In this document: piece by piece, positions 59,142-64,000 of the stretch
Position numbering within the stretch: position 1 is the first letter of the stretch
Layout of the letters: each line of letters begins with the position of its first letter
DNA from: Kineobactrum salinum
Lineage (GTDB): Bacteria > Pseudomonadota > Gammaproteobacteria > Pseudomonadales > Halieaceae
NCBI RefSeq assembly: GCF_010669285.1
Contig: NZ_CP048711.1
Coordinates: 3,224,001 to 3,288,000, forward strand
Direction of reading: 5' to 3'
Length of the DNA: 64,000 bases
Notes under the pieces: model-generated
Seen by the model: the letters and a program-made list of their open reading frames with translations, nothing else
Told to the model about the DNA's origin: nothing
Databases searched by the model: none
Program-made: the position numbers and the translations under genes

Positions 59142-59591
59142 ATGAAATCTCTAAAGACCACACGACACGGCCAACACGGTTTCTCTCTGGTGGAGATCCT
59201 GGTGGTGCTGGTAATCATGGGCCTGCTGATCAGCGTGGTGGCGCCGACGGTGCTCAATCGCGCCGACGAGGCCAGGGTGCAGAAAGTGCATGCGGACTTC
59301 AAGGCCATAGAGACGGCGCTGAAGATCTACCGTCTGGACAATTATGTCTATCCCACCACCGAGCAAGGGCTGCAGGCGCTGGTGGAACCCAGCAACCTGG
59401 ATCCGCAGCCGCGCAACTTCAAGGAGGGCGGCTACCTGCAGGAACTGCCGCTGGACCCCTGGGGCCGGCCCTACCTGTACTTGAGCCCGGGTGAACATGG
59501 CGAAGTGGATATCTATAGCCAGGGTGCCGACGGGCTCTCCGGTGGCGAGGGGCAGAATGCCGATATCGGTAACTGGAAAGAGCAGGACTGA
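59142..59591 (+). CDS. gspG: Major pseudopilin
   Basis: Main building block of the type II pseudopilus, 149 residues from the ATG at 59142. The prepilin site is QHG^FSLVEILVVLVIMGL, with the conserved Glu at mature position 5. The C-terminal half shows the GspG hallmark LQELPLDPWGRPYLYLSPG and the calcium-site region GADGLSGGEGQNADIGNW. It lies four bases after gspF. Confidence 0.96.
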   Translation: MKSLKTTRHGQHGFSLVEILVVLVIMGLLISVVAPTVLNRADEARVQKVHADFKAIETALKIYRLDNYVYPTTEQGLQALVEPSNLDPQPRNFKEGGYLQELPLDPWGRPYLYLSPGEHGEVDIYSQGADGLSGGEGQNADIGNWKEQD

Positions 59592-60171
59592 GGGAGCCCC
59601 TCAGCCCGAGTGCCGGGGCTTCAGCCTGGTCGAACTGCTGGTGGCGCTGTTTGTGGTGGTGATCATCACCTCGCTGGCCACCCTCAATGTCGGTTCCGGC
59701 AATCAGGACCAGCTGCTGGAAACCCATATGCGGGAGTTGCAGAACGTGTCCCTGTTCGCGATTGACGAGGCCCAGCTGTCAGGCACGGACATGGGACTGC
59801 TGCTGTTGCAGGACAGCCGCGGTCCGGCCACCCGCTCCGGCTACAGCTGGCGCGAGCGCCGTGCGGAGGGGTGGCGCAGCCCGCTGACCGCCACTGACGT
59901 CTTCGAGACCCGTACCCTGCCGCCCGAAGTGAGGCTGGAATTGGCGCTGGAGGATGCACCGGCAGTCGGTCCGCTGGTCGCGCCGGTAGGTGACGACGCC
60001 ACGCCGCAGGTGGTCTTTCATGCCAGCGGCGAAACGACCCCCGGCCAGTTGGAGCTGCGTCACCGCGACAGCGGTGAATTGCTGTGGCGGCTGCAGTGGG
60101 ATCTGCTGGGACGGATGGAATTGCTGCAGCGCGGCGAACCGGCACAGGAGATCCGGCGTGCGGACTGGTAG
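59557..60171 (+). CDS. gspH: Minor pseudopilin GspH
   Basis: About 204 residues. The prepilin site is CRG^FSLVELLVALFVVVIITS with Glu at +5, followed by a beta-rich globular domain. The start is uncertain: no ATG, GTG or TTG lies close before the cleavage site, so I use the ATG at 59557, which overlaps gspG by 35 bp and gives a leader of about 21 residues. Helps build the pseudopilus tip. Confidence 0.85.
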   Translation: MPISVTGKSRTEGAPQPECRGFSLVELLVALFVVVIITSLATLNVGSGNQDQLLETHMRELQNVSLFAIDEAQLSGTDMGLLLLQDSRGPATRSGYSWRERRAEGWRSPLTATDVFETRTLPPEVRLELALEDAPAVGPLVAPVGDDATPQVVFHASGETTPGQLELRHRDSGELLWRLQWDLLGRMELLQRGEPAQEIRRADW

Positions 60172-60565
60172 CGCCTGCCGCGGCTTTACCCTGGTAGAGG
60201 TCATGGTGGCGCTGGCCATTGTGGCGCTGGCACTGCCGGCGCTGATGTTTTCCCTGCAGCAGCAGGTGGACGGCACCGCCTATCTGCGCGACAAGTCCCT
60301 GGCCCAGCTCATTGCCAACAACAAACTGGTGGAACTGCGGTTGCTGACCCAGGCCCGGGGCAGCCTGTTCCAGGGTCGCGACAGTGGTGTTGCCGAACTG
60401 GCTGGACGCGACTGGTACTGGACCCTGGAAACCGCTACCACCGAGGTGCAGTCCTTCTACCGGGTGGAAATTGCGGTGCGCGAGGGCGATACAGACCAGA
60501 GACGGCCACTGTACACCCTGGTGGGCTTCATGACGTCCGAGGGGCGGACCGATGACGGCGCCTAG
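60158..60565 (+). CDS. gspI: Minor pseudopilin GspI
   Basis: About 135 residues from the GTG at 60158, which overlaps the gspH stop and gives a short leader RTGSACRG before FTLVEVMVALAIVALALPA. Glu at +5 is present. The domain contains YLRDKSLAQLIANNKLVELRL, typical of GspI. In known systems it nucleates the tip with GspJ and GspK. Confidence 0.92.
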   Translation: MRTGSACRGFTLVEVMVALAIVALALPALMFSLQQQVDGTAYLRDKSLAQLIANNKLVELRLLTQARGSLFQGRDSGVAELAGRDWYWTLETATTEVQSFYRVEIAVREGDTDQRRPLYTLVGFMTSEGRTDDGA

Positions 60566-61292
60566 CCTGCCAGTGGACAATGGCATTCAGTCAGAGGCAG
60601 CCCGTCTGGCACCGAAGCGAGCCGGCCCGGGCGCAATTCCGGGATGGCCGATGATGCAGGGTTTCACCCTGGTCGAGGTACTGATCGCACTGGCGATAAC
60701 CGCCTTTGTCGCGGTGGTGTCCTACAATGGATTGTCCACGGTGATCACCGGGGTGGGCAGCACCCGGGCAGTGGCCGAGCAGACCTGGGAGCTGAATCGA
60801 GCGCTGATGATCCTGGGCCGCGATTTGCGTCATTTCAGTCCGCGGCCGGTGCGCGACGAATTCGGCGAGACGGAGCCGGCGCTGACCGGAGGCCGGGCGG
60901 CGCGCTTCATGCTCAGCTTTACCCGCGCTGGCTGGCACAATCCGTTGGAGCACCCGCGCAGCAACCTGCAGCGGGTCAACTATTTGTGGGAGGATGACGC
61001 CCTCTGGCGCGAGAGCTACCCGGTCCTGGACCGTGCCGGCGATACCGGGGGTCGGCGGGTGCTGTTGCTGGATGGAATTACCGGTGTGCGCCTGCTGTTT
61101 CTGGACAACGTCGACAGTCTGCGTCCGGGTAGCCGCGGCACCGCGATCGACAGCCGTAACTGGCCCGAGAACTGGATTCCCGACAGCAGTCAGCCAGGGC
61201 TTGAGCTGGCACCGCCCAGCGCGCTGGAAGTGGTGCTGGAGATAGAAGGCATGGGCGAGGTGAGGAGCCTGTATGCATTGCCGCCGCTTTGA
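60552..61292 (+). CDS. gspJ: Minor pseudopilin GspJ
   Basis: 246 residues from the ATG at 60552, overlapping gspI by 14 bp. The prepilin site is MMQG^FTLVEVLIALAITAFVAV. The implied 37-residue leader is long; the ATG pair at 60648-60653 would give the usual short leader and may be the true start. The body contains LNRALMILGRDLRHFSPRPVR, the GspJ signature region. Confidence 0.92.
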   Translation: MTAPSLPVDNGIQSEAARLAPKRAGPGAIPGWPMMQGFTLVEVLIALAITAFVAVVSYNGLSTVITGVGSTRAVAEQTWELNRALMILGRDLRHFSPRPVRDEFGETEPALTGGRAARFMLSFTRAGWHNPLEHPRSNLQRVNYLWEDDALWRESYPVLDRAGDTGGRRVLLLDGITGVRLLFLDNVDSLRPGSRGTAIDSRNWPENWIPDSSQPGLELAPPSALEVVLEIEGMGEVRSLYALPPL

Positions 61293-62316
61293 CATGCGGG
61301 CGCGGCCCGGCCATCAGCGTGGTGCCGCGCTGGTGGTCGCGCTGCTGGTATTCGGCCTGTCGACGGCGCTGATTGTGGCAATGAAGAGCGAGTTCACGCT
61401 GTTCTATCAGCGCGGCACCAACCTGTTTCTGGCCGAGCAGGGCCATGCCTACCTGCGTGGCGCCGAGGAACTGGCGGCGCTGGCGCTGGTGATGGACTAC
61501 GATGCCGACCAGTCGCGGGAGCAGCCGCGGGATGATCTGAGTGAATTCTGGGCCCGCCAGGCCACACCTTATCCGCTGGAGGAGGGCGGCTGGTTGAGCG
61601 GTTCCCTGCAGGATCTGCAGGGCCGTTTCAACCTCAATGCGCTGGTCGACCAGGGCCCGCAGGAGACCGGCGGCGCGTCGGGGGCGCAGGCCTTCACTGC
61701 TTCCCAGGCCCAGTTCATCCGCCTGTTGCAGGCGCTGGGGGAACCGGCGGTCAGCCTGCAGGAGGCGATCCAGATCACCCATTCGATCGGTGACTGGCTG
61801 GATGCGGACACCGCGCCGCGACCCTTTGGCGCCGAGGATGATCATTACTTCAGCCTCAGCCCCGCCTACCGTGCTGCCAACCGGCCCATGGCCAGTGTCA
61901 GTGAGCTGCGCGCGGTGGCCAATATCAGTCCGCAGCTCTACCGGGCACTGCAGCCGCTGGTCACGGTCTGGCCGCAGACGCCTGCGGGTCTCAATATTCA
62001 CACCGCTGCTGCGCCGCTACTGCGCTCGCTCAACGGTGATGATGAATTGGCACCACTGGACGGCTTCGCGGCACAGAGCCTGCTAGAGCAGCAGCGCAGC
62101 GACGGGGGGTTCGAGAGCATTGATGCGCTGCTGGCGGGCCCGGCGTTTGCGGACCAGCCCACGGAGGGGCTGCGCAGTGTGTTGAGCGAGCGCTCGTCCT
62201 GGTTCCTGCTGAGTGCAGAGGTGGAAGTTGCCGGGCGCAATATGCGCTTGTACAGTGTGCTGCAACGCGATCAGCGCAGGGTCCGGGCCGTCGCCCGGGC
62301 CAGTGGCAGCCTGTAG
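61273..62316 (+). CDS. gspK: Minor pseudopilin GspK
   Basis: 347 residues overlapping gspJ by 20 bp. The prepilin region is HQRGAALVVALLVFGLSTALIV, lacking the +5 Glu, as usual for GspK. A large alpha-rich domain follows (LQGRFNLNALVDQ, ITHSIGDWLDADTAP, YRAANRPMASVSELRAV). It caps the pseudopilus tip. A gap of about 126 bp separates it from gspL. Confidence 0.94.
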   Translation: MHCRRFDMRARPGHQRGAALVVALLVFGLSTALIVAMKSEFTLFYQRGTNLFLAEQGHAYLRGAEELAALALVMDYDADQSREQPRDDLSEFWARQATPYPLEEGGWLSGSLQDLQGRFNLNALVDQGPQETGGASGAQAFTASQAQFIRLLQALGEPAVSLQEAIQITHSIGDWLDADTAPRPFGAEDDHYFSLSPAYRAANRPMASVSELRAVANISPQLYRALQPLVTVWPQTPAGLNIHTAAAPLLRSLNGDDELAPLDGFAAQSLLEQQRSDGGFESIDALLAGPAFADQPTEGLRSVLSERSSWFLLSAEVEVAGRNMRLYSVLQRDQRRVRAVARASGSL

Positions 62317-62442
62317 CAGACTGTTGCAAAAGAGCCACTATGCTAGCCGTCATAGGGCCCAAGACATCAGGCAAGCCAGTGACCGATGTCGGTATCCGCG
62401 TTTGTGGATCTGTGCCGCAAACGGTGCGCCGCTGGCGGCGGA

Positions 62443-63669
62443 ATGATGACATTACAAAGTGGAGATAAAGGTTTGCAAAACCTTGCCGTCGTGCGTGTGA
62501 TCGACAATAGTCTGGTTTGGTATCCGCCGGGGGCCGGGGAGCAGCCGCGGCCACTGGACAGCCCCGAGGCGCGCGCCGGGTTTCGTGCCACGCTTGCCAG
62601 TGCCCGCTACCAGGCCTGCTTTGCCGTTCCCGGGGCGGCGGTGCGGCTGATGCGGCTGGACGTCAGCGCCGAGGAAAAAAAGCACCTGGACAAGGCGCTG
62701 CCCTTTCTGCTGGAAGAACAGGTGGCGGACGACATAGAGCAGCTGCATTTTGCTGTCTGTGCGCTGGAAAAACTGAGCTTCGGCGTCGCCCTGTGCCGGC
62801 GTCAGGCGATGGCGGACTGGAACCAGCAGCTGGCTGAATTGCCGGACCTCCCCCAGTGGCTGCCCGAGCCGCTGTTGCTGCCGTGGCAGCCGGGAGAGTG
62901 GTGTGTGCTGGTAGAGCCCGACCAGGTGCTGGTGCGCAGCGGTGCCTGCGAGGGCTTCACTGTCGAAGCCGAGTTGCTGTTACCACTGCTGGCCGCGGCC
63001 GAGGCGGCCGCGCCGCCCCAGCAGATCATTGTCTACGGCCAGGACCAGGCGTCGGACCTGGCACTGTTCCCGGCCGGGCTGCAGTCGCGGCTGCAATGGC
63101 GCCGGGGCAATCTCTGCAGTGCATTGATGCTCTCCGGGGACCAGCATCCGCTGAACCTGCGGCAGGGAGACTATGCCCCGCGCCTGCCCCTGGCGCGCTG
63201 GTGGCAGCAATGGCGGGTCGCGGCCGCAGCGCTGGCGGTGGCCTTTGTCCTGCAGCTGCTGGCGACCTGGGCCGACTATCGCAGTCTCGCCCGGCAAAAC
63301 CTGGCACTGCGCAGTGCGGTGGAGGCGAGTTATCGCCAGGCTGTGCCCGACGGCGCACTGGTGGATGCCGAGCGCCAGCTCTCACGGCAGCTGGCGGCTC
63401 TGCGGGGCGATGCCGGGGGTAGCGGTTTTGTGCGCCTGCTGGAGCAGGCCGGGGGCGCGATAGCGGATCAGTCGGGGACGTCGATAGTGAGTATCAACTA
63501 CAACCAGCGCGGCGGTGAAATGCGGATGAATATTCTCGCAGATGATTTCGCCGCGGTGGAGCAGCTGCGCGCAGGCCTGGTCGCAGCAGGTCTGGCGGCG
63601 GAGATGGAGAGCAGTAGTGCCCAGGGTCAGCGGGTAAGGGCGCGGATCCGGGTCGGGGGTGCAGGATGA
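62443..63669 (+). CDS. gspL: Type II secretion protein L
   Basis: Inner-membrane platform protein that binds GspE and GspM. The cytoplasmic actin-like domain has VRLMRLDVSAEEKKHLDKAL and LPFLLEEQVADDIEQLHFAV. One membrane helix (VAAAALAVAFVLQLLATW, about residue 265) is followed by a ferredoxin-like periplasmic domain. The start is uncertain: the ATG pair at 62443 is used here; a TTG at 62473 with GGAG upstream is a good alternative. It overlaps gspM as ATGA. Confidence 0.9.
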   Translation: MMTLQSGDKGLQNLAVVRVIDNSLVWYPPGAGEQPRPLDSPEARAGFRATLASARYQACFAVPGAAVRLMRLDVSAEEKKHLDKALPFLLEEQVADDIEQLHFAVCALEKLSFGVALCRRQAMADWNQQLAELPDLPQWLPEPLLLPWQPGEWCVLVEPDQVLVRSGACEGFTVEAELLLPLLAAAEAAAPPQQIIVYGQDQASDLALFPAGLQSRLQWRRGNLCSALMLSGDQHPLNLRQGDYAPRLPLARWWQQWRVAAAALAVAFVLQLLATWADYRSLARQNLALRSAVEASYRQAVPDGALVDAERQLSRQLAALRGDAGGSGFVRLLEQAGGAIADQSGTSIVSINYNQRGGEMRMNILADDFAAVEQLRAGLVAAGLAAEMESSSAQGQRVRARIRVGGAG

Positions 63670-64000
63670 GGGCCTGGCTGTTGCGTCTCAAAACGCGGGA
63701 ACAGTTGAGCCTGCTGGTGCTCGCGCTGGTGCTGGGCCTGTACGTGCTGTATCTGGTGCTGTGGGCCCCGCTGGCTGCCAGCCGGGAGCGCATGGCGCAG
63801 CAGAATGCCGCGGTGGCCGCCTCCTTGCTGCGCGTCGATGCATTGGCGTCAGAGCTGGCCCAGCTACGAGCGAACGGCGCTGAGCGTGGTCAGCGGCGCA
63901 ACCTCACGTCACTGGTAAACCAGAGCACCGCGCAGCACGGCCTGGGTGTCAGCCGGCTGCAGCCCGGCAGCCGGGGAGACCTGCAGGTGCGGCTGGAGAA
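63666..64000 (+). CDS. gspM: Type II secretion protein M, N-terminal part
   Basis: About 111 residues before the window ends. A short cytoplasmic start (MRAWLLRLKTREQ) leads into a membrane helix (LVLALVLGLYVLYLVLWAPL), then a periplasmic coiled-coil region (RMAQQNAAVAASLLR) and the beginning of the ferredoxin-like domain. Position directly after gspL with an ATGA overlap confirms the call. gspN, if present, lies beyond the edge. Confidence 0.92.
   Translation, partial: MRAWLLRLKTREQLSLLVLALVLGLYVLYLVLWAPLAASRERMAQQNAAVAASLLRVDALASELAQLRANGAERGQRRNLTSLVNQSTAQHGLGVSRLQPGSRGDLQVRLE

Overview
The window reads as chromosomal DNA of a free-living, high-GC, Gram-negative gammaproteobacterium. The evidence is neighbourhoods usual in that class (holD-like/rimI, rnfABCDGE, purM/purN/DUF3108, hda, a gspC-M type II secretion operon) plus a TonB receptor, an OmpA-like porin and oligopeptidase A. 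The mix of aerobic-heterotroph genes with a Shewanella-type multiheme conduit suggests a marine lineage such as the Cellvibrionales/Halieaceae. That placement is inference; no marker gene settles it here.

Layout. 1-5757 (minus): a five-gene operon for electron transfer across the envelope, with a NapC/NirT tetraheme quinol dehydrogenase, a multiheme cytochrome with a C-terminal ethylbenzene-dehydrogenase-type heme domain, a DmsE/MtrA decaheme cytochrome, an MtrB/PioB barrel and the start of an OmcA/MtrC surface cytochrome. Upstream is a large Ig-like surface lipoprotein, 5921-8092. 8407-13400: an atypical NRAMP transporter, a glycosyltransferase, a 214-bp tandem repeat array, a HolD-like gene, rimI and a small hypothetical gene. 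13408-18732 (minus): the complete rnf operon. 19062-27776: metG lacking its C-terminal domain, two small genes, a TonB receptor, an unusual membrane hydrolase-cyclophilin fusion, a short Mrp and dcd. 27777-33592: DUF3108, purN, purM, a DUF2066 protein, hda and an OmpA-like protein. 33772-42103: omega-amidase with an aminotransferase remnant, an Lrp regulator divergent from indolepyruvate oxidoreductase and leucine dehydrogenase, then a YhhQ transporter, an SDR and a PTPS-like protein. 42418-49806: oligopeptidase A, an S9 peptidase, a DEAD-box helicase, a quinone oxidoreductase and a GNAT enzyme. 49942-52636: a glycine-zipper protein, a HepT/MntA toxin-antitoxin pair beside regulator remnants, and cysK. 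53284-64000: gspC to gspM.

Two cross-cutting observations. First, at least ten sites in eight otherwise convincing genes need exactly one inserted base to restore the frame, nine of them in G or C runs. I read these as sequence or assembly errors and annotate the genes as CDS marked frameshifted. Second, at least four intergenic copies of a palindromic repeat share a core but carry different self-complementary arms (9790, 18877, 31441, 42106), with a related core-less element near 33630.

How the genes work together. Quinol electrons would leave through the NapC-like protein to the periplasmic multihemes and the MtrA-MtrB-MtrC conduit, while Rnf links ferredoxin, NADH and the ion gradient. 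Indolepyruvate oxidoreductase yields reduced ferredoxin from 2-oxo acids that leucine dehydrogenase could supply, possibly feeding Rnf. The type II secretion operon has a candidate PhoB-type promoter, hinting at phosphate-controlled enzyme export.
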